Below, in pieces: positions 33,651 through 44,503 of a DNA stretch of 64,000 nucleotides. A model generated the notes under the pieces. That model searched no databases and was not told the origin of the DNA. It worked only from the letters and a program-made list of their open reading frames with translations. The position numbers and the translations under genes are program-made. This DNA comes from Pantoea sp. Eser (GTDB lineage Bacteria; Pseudomonadota; Gammaproteobacteria; Enterobacterales; Enterobacteriaceae), in contig SZZY01000003.1 in the NCBI GenBank assembly GCA_009830035.1, positions 62,001-126,000 on the forward strand, written 5' to 3'. How positions within the stretch are numbered: the first letter of the stretch is position 1; each line of letters starts with the position of its first letter.

Positions 33651-34952
33651 ATGAAATTTCCCGGCAAACGCAAATCCAAACACTACTTCCCGGTCAGCGC
33701 ACGCGATCCCCTGTTACAGCCTGCTCAACACGATGTTGACGCGGGAAGCTGGGTGGTCGGCATCGATCAGACGCTGGTCGATATCGAAGCGAAAGTCGAC
33801 GAGGCTTTCCTGACCCGTTATGGCCTGAGTGCCGGTCATTCATTGGTAATCGACGATGCCGTCGCGGAAGCGCTCTACAACGAACTGATGCGCGATGCGC
33901 TGATCACCCACCAGTTTGCTGGCGGCACCATTGGCAACACGCTGCATAACTTCTCGGTGCTGGCCGATGACTGTTCAGTGCTGCTGGGCGTGATGTGTAA
34001 CAACATCCAGATTGGCGGCTACGCCTATCGCTATCTGTGCAATACCTCCAGCCGTGTGGATCTCAACTATCTGCAGGGGGTTGATGGCGCGATTGGTCGC
34101 TGCTTTACGCTGATTGGTGAGAATGGCGAGCGGACGTTTGCCATCAGCCCGGGCCAGATGAACCAGCTGCAGCCCGATAACGTGCCGGAGTCGGTGATTG
34201 CCGGCGCTTCAGCGCTAGTGCTGACCTCCTACCTGGTACGCTGCGCTGACGGCGAACCGATGCCGCAGGCCACCTTACGGGCGATCGAGTACGCCAAACG
34301 TCACAATGTGCCGGTGGTGCTGACGCTCGGCACCAAACACGTGATCGGCGATAACCCACAGTTCTGGCGCGACTTCCTGCGCGAGCACGTTACTATCGTG
34401 GCAATGAATGAAGAGGAAGCACTGGCGCTGACCGGCGAAGCCGATCCGCTGCTGGCCTCGGATATGGCACTGGAGTGGGTCGATCTGGTGTTGTGCACCG
34501 CCGGACCGACCGGGCTCTACATGGCGGGTTATACCGAAGAAGAGTTCAAACGTAAAACCAACCATCCGCTGCTACCGGGTGCCATCGCCGAGTTTAACCA
34601 GTATGAGTTCAGCCGGGTAATGCGCCAGCAGGATTGCCAGCAGCCGCTGCGGATTTTCTCGCACATTGCGCCTTACATGGGCGGACCGGAGAAGATCATG
34701 AACACCAACGGTGCCGGGGATGGCGCGCTGGCGGCGTTACTGCATGATATTACCACCAATAACTACCATCGCCTCAACGTGCCCAATTCCAGCAAGCACG
34801 CCCGTCCTTATCTGACCTATTCATCGCTGGCGCAGGTGCGTAAATATGCCAACCGCGTCAGCTATCAGGTTCTGAATCAGCATTCGCCGCGTTTAACCCG
34901 CGGGTTGCCGGAGCGGGAAGACAGTCTGGAAGAGTCATACTGGGATCGTTAA
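33651..34952 (+). CDS. gsk: inosine-guanosine kinase
   Basis: PfkB/ribokinase-family purine-nucleoside kinase, 433 residues. The catalytic PfkB signature NTNGAGDGALAALL with its Asp base is present near the C-terminal third. The length and start MKFPGKRKSKHYF match the family. Intact. Confidence 0.95.
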   Translation: MKFPGKRKSKHYFPVSARDPLLQPAQHDVDAGSWVVGIDQTLVDIEAKVDEAFLTRYGLSAGHSLVIDDAVAEALYNELMRDALITHQFAGGTIGNTLHNFSVLADDCSVLLGVMCNNIQIGGYAYRYLCNTSSRVDLNYLQGVDGAIGRCFTLIGENGERTFAISPGQMNQLQPDNVPESVIAGASALVLTSYLVRCADGEPMPQATLRAIEYAKRHNVPVVLTLGTKHVIGDNPQFWRDFLREHVTIVAMNEEEALALTGEADPLLASDMALEWVDLVLCTAGPTGLYMAGYTEEEFKRKTNHPLLPGAIAEFNQYEFSRVMRQQDCQQPLRIFSHIAPYMGGPEKIMNTNGAGDGALAALLHDITTNNYHRLNVPNSSKHARPYLTYSSLAQVRKYANRVSYQVLNQHSPRLTRGLPEREDSLEESYWDR

Positions 34953-35031
34953 AGCTACCAGCCACAGGGCGTCAGACAGCTGACAAACTCAAATAAGGGT
35001 GAATCTGGCAGCAATGGATTAGCTCAACGCG

Positions 35032-35214
35032 CAGGGAACACGGTCAGAAGAGGAAAGCGTCCCGAACCATGGACAAAAACACCGGGAGCGTTTTTGAACA
35101 ACGCAAAGCGTTGGCTAGGCTACGGGCGCATCTCAGGAATGAGGTGCATAATCGCGCGGGCCGAGCGAGTCAGGGATTGGCTTTTGCGTCTTTCCAATCT
35201 GACCGTGTTCCCTG
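35032..35214. repeat. 183-bp element bounded by 17-bp perfect inverted repeats
   Basis: CAGGGAACACGGTCAGA (35032-35048) is exactly the reverse complement of 35198-35214. The inside contains further imperfect complementarity (GGAAAGCGTC versus GCGTCTTTCC) and no long open frame. It lies between gsk and ybaL. It looks like a miniature palindromic repeat or structured RNA element. No flanking target duplication could be established by eye. Confidence 0.65.
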
Positions 35215-35246
35215 TGCTGGCTCGGTCTCACCGCTGCCTGACTGAA

Positions 35247-36941
35247 TCAACGCACCACGCCGCAGGGCTGTAAATCTTCGCCCTGCGTCATCTCATCCCG
35301 CAGAATCTGCAGCATGCTGCTGGCAATTACACGCTCGCCCATTACCACGCGGGTCGCGCCGTGCTCCATGATATATTCCACTTCATCGTCGTAATGCGCC
35401 CGGGCGATGATCTCAATATTCTGGTGCTTCTCACGCGCGGCGGTCACCACTTCACCCGCTTCATACCCATTCGGGATAGTCAGCAACAGCCAGCGGGCGC
35501 AATCCAGCCGCGCCAGCTCCATGGTATCAGCCCGGGCTACATTGCCCAGCACTGCTTTAATGCCTTGCTCACGCAGCGCTTCAACGCGTGGACGGGAATT
35601 TTCCACCACCACCAGCGGCACGTTGGCCTCAATCAGCTTCTGGCCGATCAGGCTGCCGACCCGGCCATAGCCGACAATGACTGCGTGATTGCAGAAGTCC
35701 ACCGGGATCTGCTTCTCTTCCTCGATCGCCTTTTCCAGCGTCTGCTCTTCCATGGTTTCGGTGTTCGCCAGAAAACGCTCTAGCAGGGTAAGCAGGATCG
35801 GGTTGATCATGATCGACAGGATAGCCGCCGCCAGCACCAGATTGCGGCCTTCATCGCTCAGCAGGCCGAGCGAGATGCCGAGTCCGGCCAGGATAAAGGC
35901 GAACTCGCCAATCTGCGCCAGGCTGACCGAGATGGTTAATGCGGTTCGGCGAGAGTGACCGAGCAGCGTCACCAGCAGCTAGGCAGCGACGGATTTGCCC
36001 ACCACGATAATCACCAGCGCGCCCAGCACCGCCAGCGGCTGCGTCACCAGAATCGCCGGATCAAACAGCATGCCGACCGAGACGAAGAACAGCACGGCGA
36101 AAGCATCGCGCAGCGGCAGGGTATCGCGGGCGGCACGGTGGCTCAGTTCAGATTCGTTCAGCACCATGCCGGCAAAGAAGGCACCGAGCGCGAATGAGAC
36201 ATCGAAGAATTCAACGGCGCCAAACGCAATCCCCAGCGCCAGCGCTAACACCGCCAGCGTAAACAGCTCACGTGAGCCGGTGGCGGCGCTGCGGGCGAGG
36301 ATCCACGGAACGGCACGCCGTCCGACCACCATCATCAGCACCATAAAGGCGGCCACCTTGCCGATGGTCCACAGCAGGTCCCACGCCAGCAGTCCGGCGC
36401 TGGCGTTGCCCTGTTCCATCATGCCGGCAATCGCAGGCAGCAGCACCAGCGTCAGCACCATCACTAGGTCTTCAACAATCAGCCAGCCAATTGCGATCTG
36501 GCCCCGCTGGCTATCAATTAACTGACGCTCTTCTAACGCCCGCAGTAACACCACGGTACTGGCGGTGGAGAGACAGAGGCCAAACACCAGGCCGGTCATC
36601 CACGACCATCCCAGCGTCCATGACAGACCCATTCCCAGCAACGTCGCAACCGCTATCTGTGCGACCGCACCGGGAATGGCGATCGACTTTACCGACATCA
36701 GGTCCTTTAACGAGAAGTGCAGGCCAACGCCAAACATCAGCAGAATCACCCCCAGCTCCGCCAGTTCCGGTGCGAGGTTAGTATCGGCGACAAAACCTGG
36801 CGTAAAGGGGCCCGCCAGCACGCCGGCCAGCAGGTAGCCGACCAGCGGTAAAATGCGCAGGCGGTTCGCCAGCATCCCAAGGAGAAATGCCAGAACCAGT
36901 GCCCCAACAATAGTGGTGATCAACGGTGCGGTGTGATGCAT
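35247..36941 (-). pseudogene. ybaL: ybaL, CPA2-type K+/H+ antiporter with TrkA-N domain, amber-interrupted
   Basis: KefB/C-like antiporter: about 12 membrane helices then a C-terminal RCK/TrkA-N domain (NHAVIVGYGRVGSLIG). The only lesion seen is TAG at 35979-35981, after GKSVAA, where the E. coli protein has Phe-Phe. The frame is open on both sides, 565 codons in all, beginning MHHTAPLITTIVGAL. A truncated membrane domain without the RCK domain would be made unless the stop is read through. Confidence 0.82.
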
Positions 36942-37428
36942 GCCTGTCTCCTTGTATGCAAATTTATCCGCTTTTAATAAATAAGTTTGATGCAAATTAG
37001 GCGCTTTCGCTGAGCAATTTGCGGGAAGAGCAGAAAAAAATCAGTTAAATGAGAGAAAAACGTAGCCGAAAGTCTATTTTGATTGCTTATCGTTAATATC
37101 GGCTGCTCTGACGCTTTATTAAGGGCCAGATAAATAAAGATTACTTCGTTTAAATGACCTAAGCGTGACGCGAATAAACGGCTAATAGGCATATTCGCCC
37201 GCTAAACCGCCGTCTGGCACAGTTTTGCCAGGCCGTCAGCCATCAGAAGAACGGAATCAGCTTTACCGGCTATTTAATGCCCTGTCAGCCGGGGCGTAAT
37301 CTGCCATCACCGACGCCTGGCGCGTGCTTTAGCCTTGAGTTCATCAGAAGAATGTGCGAAACAGTGGGGTAGCCCGGTGAGCGAACCCGCAGAGATAAAC
37401 GGGCCAGACAGAAATAAGGAGATTAACG
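36942..37428. other. 487-bp gap between ybaL and ushA
   Basis: E. coli has fsr here; I find no trace of it. The left 250 bp are AT-rich. A short hairpin CTGGCA/TGCCAG-like lies near 37214, and the word CATCAGAAGAA occurs twice. It presumably holds the ushA promoter region. No open frame with credible coding character. Confidence 0.5.
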
Positions 37429-38859
37429 GTGTTGTTATCACGATGGGCAGGATCGAGCGTTGCGCTAGTACTGGCGCTAATGCCGCTGTTTTCTCAGGCT
37501 GCAGAGCCTGACCGCACGTACCGCTTTAGCCTGCTGCACACCAATGATGAACATGGTCACTTCTGGTTCAATCCGCAGGGTGAATATGGTCTGGCAGCAC
37601 AGAAAACGCTGATGGATACGCTGCGCTATGACGTGCAGGCCAAAGGCGGCGACGCATTAATCCTCTCGGCGGGCGACGTCAACACCGGGGTACCGGAATC
37701 GGATGAACTGGATGCTGAACCCGACTTCCGCGATCCGATCGCCGAAACCATCAAAGCGGTGGCAGAGTTACGCGCCAGCGAGAAACCGGACGTGATTGTC
37801 GCCCTGACGCACCTCGGCCACTACGACGACGGCCAGCACGGCAGTAACGGCATTGGTGATGTCACGCTGGCGCGCAGCCTGCCTGCCGGCACCCTTGACC
37901 TGATCGTCGGCGGTCACTCGCACGATTCGGTCTGCATGGAAAAAGAGAACGTCAGCGTGAAAAATTATCAGCCTGGCCAGCCGTGTCAGCCCGATAAACA
38001 GAACGGCATCTGGATCATGCAGGCGGATAAATGGCGCAAATATGTCGGGCGCGGCTATTTCACCTTCCGTAATGGTCAGGTCACGCTGGAGGCGTACCAG
38101 CTGGTGCCGGTCAACCTTAAGCATCTGGTGAAGAACGCTGACGGCAGCGAAATCTGGCTTACCTGGCAGCAGGAGATCTCGAAAAACAGCGCGATGATGA
38201 AGCTGCTGATGCCGTTTCAGAAACGGGCTGAGGCAAAGCTGACCGTCAACGTTGGTAGCGTCGAGGGGGATTTTAATGGCGAAAAGGAGCAGGTGCGCTT
38301 TGAGCAGACCAATATCGGCCAGCTGATTTTACGGGCGCAGATGGCACACACCCAGGCTGACTTCGCGGTGATGAGCGGCGGCGGTATCCGCACCTCCCTG
38401 AAAAGCGGCAAACTGAGCTGGCGCGATCTGCTACAGGTGCAACCGTTCGGTAATCAGGTGGTGTCGGTGAGCCTGACCGGTGCCGAGATCAAAAAATATC
38501 TGGCGGTGGTCGCCAATATCCAGCCTGACTCAGGCGGCTACGCCCAGTTTGCCGGCATCAGCCTGACCGCCGACGGCAAACAGGTCAGCGACATTCGCAT
38601 CAACGGTAAGCCGCTCGAAGATACGCAGCACTATCGCATGGCAACCAACAGCTTTAATGCCGCTGGCGGCGACGGCTATCCGCGACTGGATAATCATGCC
38701 GGTTTCGTGAACAGCGGCGCGGTGGATGCGCAGGTGCTGCGCGACTGGATCAAGGCGCATGCGCCGATCAAGGCCAGCGACTACCAGCCGCAGGGACAGG
38801 TAGTGCATCTTACCGAAGAGCAGATCAGGCAGCGTGATGAGGCGGCGGATGGCGGATAA
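37429..38859 (+). pseudogene. ushA: ushA, periplasmic UDP-sugar hydrolase/5'-nucleotidase, active-site deletion
   Basis: GTG start with AAGGAG upstream, signal peptide ending FSQAAEP, then LLHTNDEHGHF. The frame is uninterrupted at 476 residues, but the family is about 550. Between DAEPDFR and DPIAETIKAV about 75 residues are missing, including the invariant metal-binding NHEFD motif. The C-terminal nucleotide-binding domain (SGGGIR, FNAAGGDGYPR) is intact. In frame and probably translated, but it should lack catalysis, so I class it as a likely pseudogene. Confidence 0.75.
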
Positions 38860-38944
38860 AGCGCGTAAACGCAACTATTCCAAAATGATTCTGGCGTGGA
38901 TCTGGCCGTGGGGGAACGAAACAGCCCGGGCGCATTGAACGTTT

Positions 38945-38966
38945 CGGGAGGCGCTTGCGCCTCCCG
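38945..38966. terminator. hairpin terminator between ushA and the PACE gene
   Basis: CGGGAGGCG-CTTG-CGCCTCCCG perfect stem between convergent genes; only short T/A runs beside it. Confidence 0.65.
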
Positions 38967-38973
38967 ATTGTCG

Positions 38974-39405
38974 TTATGCCTGACAGGATTTGCGTCTGAT
39001 CCAGCGCTCGCGCAGTTTGTCCCACACCCAGTTATACGCCACGGTGTAGGGCAGGAAGAACAGGAAGAAGGCGACTTCCACCAGAAACGCCTGCCACAGC
39101 GAAATATCCAGCATCTAGGCCGCAATCGGCAGGCCAATCAGGATGAATCCCCCTTCAAAACCCAGGGCATGCATTACGCGCACGCCAGCCCTGCGCTTCT
39201 GGCCAGGCGGATGCAGCCGATCAAATCCGCTGTTGTAGATCATGTTCCACAGCATCGCGACGGTAGACAACATAATAGCCAGCGATCCCATCTGAAACAG
39301 AGGCTTATTCATCGCCCATGCGTCCAGCGGTGATACGGTCATAATCGCCAGTGTTTCAAAACAGACGGCATGTAAAATACGTTCTTTTAGTGAGCGGGTA
39401 CGCAT
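38974..39405 (-). pseudogene. PACE-family (AceI-like) biocide efflux protein, amber-interrupted
   Basis: Four-helix bacterial transmembrane pair protein: MRTRSLKERILHAVCFE, then repeats of the RxxHAxxFE pattern (RVMHALGFEGG). A TAG at 39115-39117 follows GLPIAA where a Trp is likely (TGG to TAG). The frame then continues MLDISLWQAFLVEVAFF to TAA 38974-38976. The single lesion removes the last two helices. It is divergent from a LysR gene, as in the aceI/aceR arrangement. Confidence 0.78.
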
Positions 39406-39486
39406 GACTTAACTCTCCTCGGGTTATGCTAGGCATTCTCTCACTGCGGAATGCTAAAATAAAATTAAAATCTATCGAAAAAAGCG

Positions 39487-40364
39487 ATGGATAAGATGCG
39501 TTACTCCCCAGAATCCCTTGAGGCCTTTGTCCAGACCTTGACCAGTGACTCGTTTTCTGCCGCCGCGCGGGCGCTGGGAAAAAGTCAGTCCACTATCAGT
39601 GCGGCGGTGGCAAACTTAGAAGACGACCTCGGCTTCGTGTTGTTTGATCTTGGCGGACGCCAGCCGATATTAACCGAGCAGGGACGGTGCACGCTGCTGC
39701 AGGTGCAGCAGATCCTCGCCGCCAATGAGCGGCTGGATGCGCTGGCGATACGCTTATCGCAGGGCGTGGAGCCGCGATTAAGCTTTGCCGTCTCTGATTT
39801 CTGGCAAACCGATCATCACGAACATCTGCTTAAGCAGTTTGACGCACGCTTTCCGGAGATTGAGCTGGAGTGCATGATTGCAGAAGATGGCGATGTGCTA
39901 GATCTGTTGCAGGCCGGACGGGTCCACCTCGGCGTGGTACGGGCGCAGCCCGCGCTGCCGGAGGATATCGCGGTGGCACGCCTGCAGGTGGAGGCTCAGA
40001 TGGCGGTTTATCTGCACCATCAGCATCCGCTGGCGACGCTTAAAACTCTCAGCGAGAGTCAGCTTGAAGCGGTGCGCCATCTGCGACTGAATACCTGGGT
40101 CGAGCAGCGCGAGCCAACCTCAAGGGGCGCATCTGGTCAGCACCCACCTATTTATTGCTGCTGGAGATGGCGGAGCAGGGCTTTGGCTGGACCATCCTGC
40201 CACGCTGGCTGGTCAGGCAGTTTGGCCATGGCGTGCTGCAGGAACTGCCGCTGCCGGGCTGGCCGCAGCATATCGCGGTTGAGGTGATCTGGTCGCGCCG
40301 CAATCCGCCGGGTCCGGCGGGGCGCTGGATGATCGATCAGCTGTGCGCCCAGCCGCGGGTTTAA
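39487..40364 (+). pseudogene. LysR-family regulator next to the PACE gene, frameshifted
   Basis: Helix-turn-helix SFSAAARALGKSQSTISAAVANLE and the effector domain are intact until about 40125. There, after WVEQ, an extra base shifts the frame. The C-terminal part GRIWSAPTYLLLLEMAEQGF to DQLCAQPRV continues in another frame to TAA 40362-40364. It probably controlled the divergent PACE pump; both are broken. Its stop overlaps the ybaK end. Confidence 0.8.
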
Positions 40365-40840
40365 TCGTGGCGGGCGATATCCGCCAGCGGCGCGTCCAGC
40401 AGGCGGGCAAGCTCCTGCGGTGCCAGTTCAATATCCAGCCCGCGCTTGCCGCCGGAAATAAAGATGGTGGCAAAAGTCGGCAGCAGAAATATCGATCACC
40501 GTCGGCAGTTGTTTCTTCTGGTCCAGCGGGCTGATGCCGCCGATCAGGTAGCCGGTCACCCGCTGCGCCTGCTGTGGATCTGCCATATCCATTTTTTTAG
40601 CCCTCAGCGCTTTGGCGACTTTTTTCAGGTCGAGCTGGGTTGATACCGGCGTGACCGCCACCGCCAGCTGTTTTGCCTCGCCATTCAGCGCCACCAGCAG
40701 CGTTTTATAGACCTGGCGCGCGTCCAGATTCAGTTTGGCACCGCCTCATCACCAAAATGGGTTTCGCTGCTGTCGTGTTCATAGGGGGGTAGAGTGAAGC
40801 TGACTTTTTGTTTTTCCAGTAGTTTTACTGCAGGTGTCAT
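40361..40840 (-). pseudogene. ybaK: ybaK, Cys-tRNA(Pro)/Cys-tRNA(Cys) deacylase, frameshifted
   Basis: Free-standing editing deacylase that clears mischarged Cys-tRNA(Pro). Start [16 protein letters not shown] one-base loss near 40740 breaks the frame after HFGDEA. The central [10 protein letters not shown]...[16 protein letters not shown] is in a second frame, and a shift near 40470 moves the tail ([13 protein letters not shown]) to a third. Ends TAA 40361-40363. Confidence 0.87.
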
Positions 40841-40931
40841 ATCGGTCCCTTCCTAAGAAAAATCTTATTGCACCCGATCGTTGAATATAAGGTGGCGAAA
40901 TTTTGTGCTTTGCGCGAGAATTGGCCGCGCG

Positions 40932-41016
40932 CCAGCAATCTGGTTGCTGAGCGATAACAAAAATCATAAACAAATTCCTCTTTGACGGGCCGGTAGCATT
41001 ATCGGCTCTCTTTTTT
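40932..41016 (+). ncRNA. chiX: Hfq-dependent small RNA ChiX (MicM/RybC)
   Basis: In the ybaK-ybaP gap, the E. coli position of chiX. It has a 5' hairpin CAGCAA-TCTGG-TTGCTG and an A-rich single strand. These are followed by the seed AAATTCCTCTTTGACGGGCC, identical to E. coli ChiX, and a terminator stem GCCGGT...ATCGGC with six T. ChiX represses the chitoporin chiP and related genes; chb mRNA acts as a decoy. The exact 5' end is estimated. Confidence 0.85.
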
Positions 41017-41819
41017 CAGCGCGTCTTCAGCATCCCGGGCAGATTATCCTCACCGTAAAGATGCAGCGCACCGACCGCCACCACGTAGTCTCCCGCCGCT
41101 AAGGCCTGCAGTTTATCCCGCCACTGCGCATTACGCTGACCGATCAAAGTATCGTTCAGCGCCTGACTAAAGGTGACCGGCAGAGCAATCTGTGGCTGGC
41201 GTGGCGGGGTATCCAGCCACCAGCTCACCATCATTTGCAGCAGCCGCGCATTGGTATGCCAGTGGGTCAGCGTATCCTGCAACAGCGCCATACCGTCATC
41301 CGGCAGCGTATTCAGCAGCGTGATCTGCGCTTCGGCACCCTCCAGTTCAATCACCGGCTTGTTCCAGCGCTTTGCCGCCTGTAACAGCTGATAATCAATA
41401 CCGTAGTCGGGCCGCAATCCCAGCCGTTGCGCCTGCTGCGCCTGCAACACCAGCGCAATCTGCCAGGCGGGCAGGGTGTCGAACGAACCGAGCGACAGGT
41501 TCATCTCGTGACACAGCGCGGTAAGGGTCTGCAGGGCATCATCATCAAGCCGGGTTGCCAGCGGGGGACTATCCGCGCTGCTATCAAACGGCGAACCGCC
41601 TTGGGTAATATCCGCTTCGACGATTAGCGCGTCGGCCTTCTGCAGCTGACGCAGCAGCCGCGCCGGCAACGGCTGCATATCCCGCGTTCCCATATGAATA
41701 CTGCCCACTAGGTGCAGATGACATTCGCCAAGCCGGACATCCATCGCGGGCCAGCGGTAGCTGGCGGGAAAAAGTTGGCTGATGAAGCCGCGCAGTGAGC
41801 GCCAAACGTTGCCTGTCAT
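41016..41819 (-). CDS. ybaP: TraB/GumN-family protein YbaP
   Basis: 267-residue TraB-domain protein; the motif GSIHMGT near residue 39 and the C-terminal VAVGALHLYGEDNL are the two conserved active-site-like blocks of this Tiki/TraB fold. Role in bacteria is unknown. Its stop directly abuts the chiX terminator. No break found, unlike ybaK and copA on either side. Confidence 0.88.
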   Translation of the reverse strand: MTGNVWRSLRGFISQLFPASYRWPAMDVRLGECHLHLVGSIHMGTRDMQPLPARLLRQLQKADALIVEADITQGGSPFDSSADSPPLATRLDDDALQTLTALCHEMNLSLGSFDTLPAWQIALVLQAQQAQRLGLRPDYGIDYQLLQAAKRWNKPVIELEGAEAQITLLNTLPDDGMALLQDTLTHWHTNARLLQMMVSWWLDTPPRQPQIALPVTFSQALNDTLIGQRNAQWRDKLQALAAGDYVVAVGALHLYGEDNLPGMLKTR

Positions 41820-41887
41820 TCCCGGTCCTTCGCTATTTAAAACCCCATGCTAGCGGCTTCAGGCGCCGAAAAACAGCGCCGAAACGG

Positions 41888-44406
41888 CTATTGCTGGCGT
41901 GGCGGCTGATAGCGCAGCAGGCGATTGGCGTTAGCAACTACCGTAATCGAGGAGAGCGCCATCGCAGCGCCCGCCACAATCGGGCTGAGCAGGGTGCCGG
42001 TCAGCGGGTAGAGCACGCTAGCCGCCACCGGAATGCCGATGCTGTTATAAATAAAGGCCCCGAACAGGTTCTGGCGGATATTGCGCAGCGTGGCTGACGA
42101 GATGGCTAACGCATCGGCGACGCTGTTGAGGTCGGCGCGCATCAGCGTAATACCCGTGGTTTCAACCGCCACGTCGCTGCCGCCGCCCATCGCAATCCCT
42201 ACCTCAGCCTGGGCCAGTGCGGGCGCATCGTTAATGCCGTCACCGACCATGGCGACGCGCCGTCCCTGCTGTTGTAACTGAGCGATCGCCGCCGCTTTGC
42301 TTTCCGGCAGCACGCCGGCTATTACCTCATCAATCCCCACCTCCGCTGCAATCGCCTGCGCGGTATTCTGGTGGTCACCGGTGAGCATAATCAGGCGGTA
42401 ACCCGACTGATGCAGCCGTTTCAGGGCGGTGGCGCTTTCCGGCCGCAGCGCATCGCGCAGGGCGATCAGGCCGATCAGCTGACCCTGTTCAGCCAGTAAC
42501 ACCGGCGTCGCACCCTGTTGCGTCAGGCGGTCGATATCCGCCATCGCTGACTGATAATCGACCCCGTTCTCCTGCAGCAGGGCGGCATTACCCAGCAGTA
42601 ACGCCCTGCCATCCAGTATGCCGCTTACCCCTTTGCCGCGTATTGTACGAAATTGTGACAGTGACGGCGCACGGGCGAGGTCAGCCGCGGCAACAATCGC
42701 TTTAGCCAGCGGATGTCCGGAGGAATATTCCAGCGCGGCGGCGGTCTGCAGTACCGACTCGCGGCTGGCATCGCCCCAGACCCAAACCTCGCTGACCTGC
42801 GCCATACCGGCCGTCAGGGTGCCGGTTTTATCGAAGACCAGCGTGTCGATCTGGCTGGCACGCTGCAACGCATCGGCGTCGCGTACCAGTACGCCGAGTT
42901 CGGCGGCCCGGCTCACGCCGGCGATAATCGACATCGGGGTCGCCAGCCCTAATGCGCAGGGACAGGCAATAATCAGCACGGTAGTGGCGATCACCAGCAT
43001 ATAGGCGATTTGCGGTTGCGGCCCGAACAGATACCAGACGCCGCCGCTGATCAGCGCAATCGCCACCACCACCGGGACGAACACCGCTGAGATGCGATCG
43101 GCTAAGCGGCCAACGTCAGGTTTGCTGCTCTGGGCCTGGCGTACCAGCCGGATAATACGCGACAGAGTTGTGTGGCTGCCGTTTGCGCGGGCTTAAAACT
43201 GCACCGAGCCATCCTGCCCCAGTGTACCGGCAAACACCGTATCACCTTGGCTTTTGCTTTGCGGCACCGCTTCACCGGGGTCAGCATCGCCTCATCAAAC
43301 CAGGCCTCGCCAGCGCTAATCTCCCCATCGACCGGTACCCGATCGCCGGTCAACAGACGCAGCGTCATGCCGGGCTGCACCGCGCTGAGGGGAATTAAGG
43401 TATCGCCCTGTTCATCTGCCAGTCGTGCCTGCGCGGGGGTCAGATCGAGCAGGCGTTCCAGCGCTTTTGACGAGCGCTGACGCGCCCGCTGCTCCAGCGC
43501 ATGCCCTAGGTTGATCAACCCAAGGATCATCACGCTGGCTTCAAAATAGAGATGCCGCGCCTGCGACGGGAAGAAGTCGGGCCACAGCACCACGCTGAAC
43601 GAGTAGATCCAGGCCGCGGCCGTACCCAGAGCCACCAGCGTATCCATAGTGGCGCTGCCGTTGCGCGCACTGCGCCAGGCGCTGCGATAAAAATGTCCGC
43701 CGGTGAGCACCATCACCAGCAGCGTAATCACCCCCAGCGTCAGCCAGAGGCTGTGGTTGCTGGCGGTCAGCACCATGTTGTCGCCCAGCATGCCCCAAAT
43801 CATCAGCGGCACGCCAAAGGCTAAGGCCACTGCGGCCTGCCAGCTAAAACGGCGCATTGCGCTGCGGGCGCTCTGCTGCTGTTTTTCACGCCGTTCCTGC
43901 TCATCATCGACCACCTGCGCGCCATAACCGGCAGCATCTACCGCTGCGATCAGCTGGTGCGGGTCGGCTTCGCCCAGCACCAGCGCGCTGCGTTCGCCCA
44001 GGTTAACCCGGGCCTGGCTGACGCCAGCCACCTGCTGCAACGCTTTTTTTACCCGACTTACGCAGCTGGCACAGGTCATGCCCTCAATCAGCAGCATGTG
44101 AGCAGGAACGGTTTTTTCTGCCGGACGGGAAAGCGATTCCGTTGTCAGCGCCTCCGGCGGCGGCTCCGATGCTGTCAACGGCTCAGGCTTTGGGAAGCTG
44201 TCAGCCGTTTTCAGCGTGGCGTGATAACCGGCCTGTTCGACGGTCGCGATCAGGTCTGCCGCATCGGCAGCGCCGGAAACCCGCGCTTCCTGCTGCGTAA
44301 CCTCTGCCTGCTCAACATCTTCCCGCTGTTCCAGCGCTTCTTTTACCCGTTTAACGCAATGGCCGCAGGACAGACCGTCCAGGGCCAGAGAAATGGTGTG
44401 TGACAT
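41888..44406 (-). pseudogene. copA: copA, Cu(I)-exporting P1B-type ATPase, broken
   Basis: Two N-terminal metal-binding domains ([12 protein letters not shown] and [12 protein letters not shown]), eight membrane helices, CPC motif ([12 protein letters not shown]) and DKTGT are all readable. Two extra C in the actuator loop (near 43277-43280) break DEAMLTGE, and a TAA at 43193-43195 follows in the restored frame. The C-terminal 398 codons are then open to 41888. Copper export is lost. Its CueR-dependent promoter is still intact. Confidence 0.9.
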
Positions 44407-44462
44407 AATGAACTCCTTGTGTGATCAGATTTGACCGGGTGGTCAGTTTCGATTCATGATTA

Positions 44463-44493
44463 AGCATAAACCTTCCATCAAGGGGAAGGTCAA
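44463..44493 (-). promoter_or_regulatory. CueR-dependent copA promoter
   Basis: ACCTTCC-N7-GGAAGGT inverted repeat (44470-44490) lies inside a promoter with TTGACC and TATGCT separated by 19 bases on the minus strand. The over-long spacer is characteristic of MerR-family activation. Confidence 0.88.
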
Positions 44494-44503
44494 GGGGACC
44501 AAA

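Noticed and set aside
36974..37192. 72-codon minus-strand frame in the ybaL-ushA gap
   Set aside because: Low-complexity hydrophobic/basic composition, no ribosome site and no recognisable family; likely chance in AT-rich DNA.
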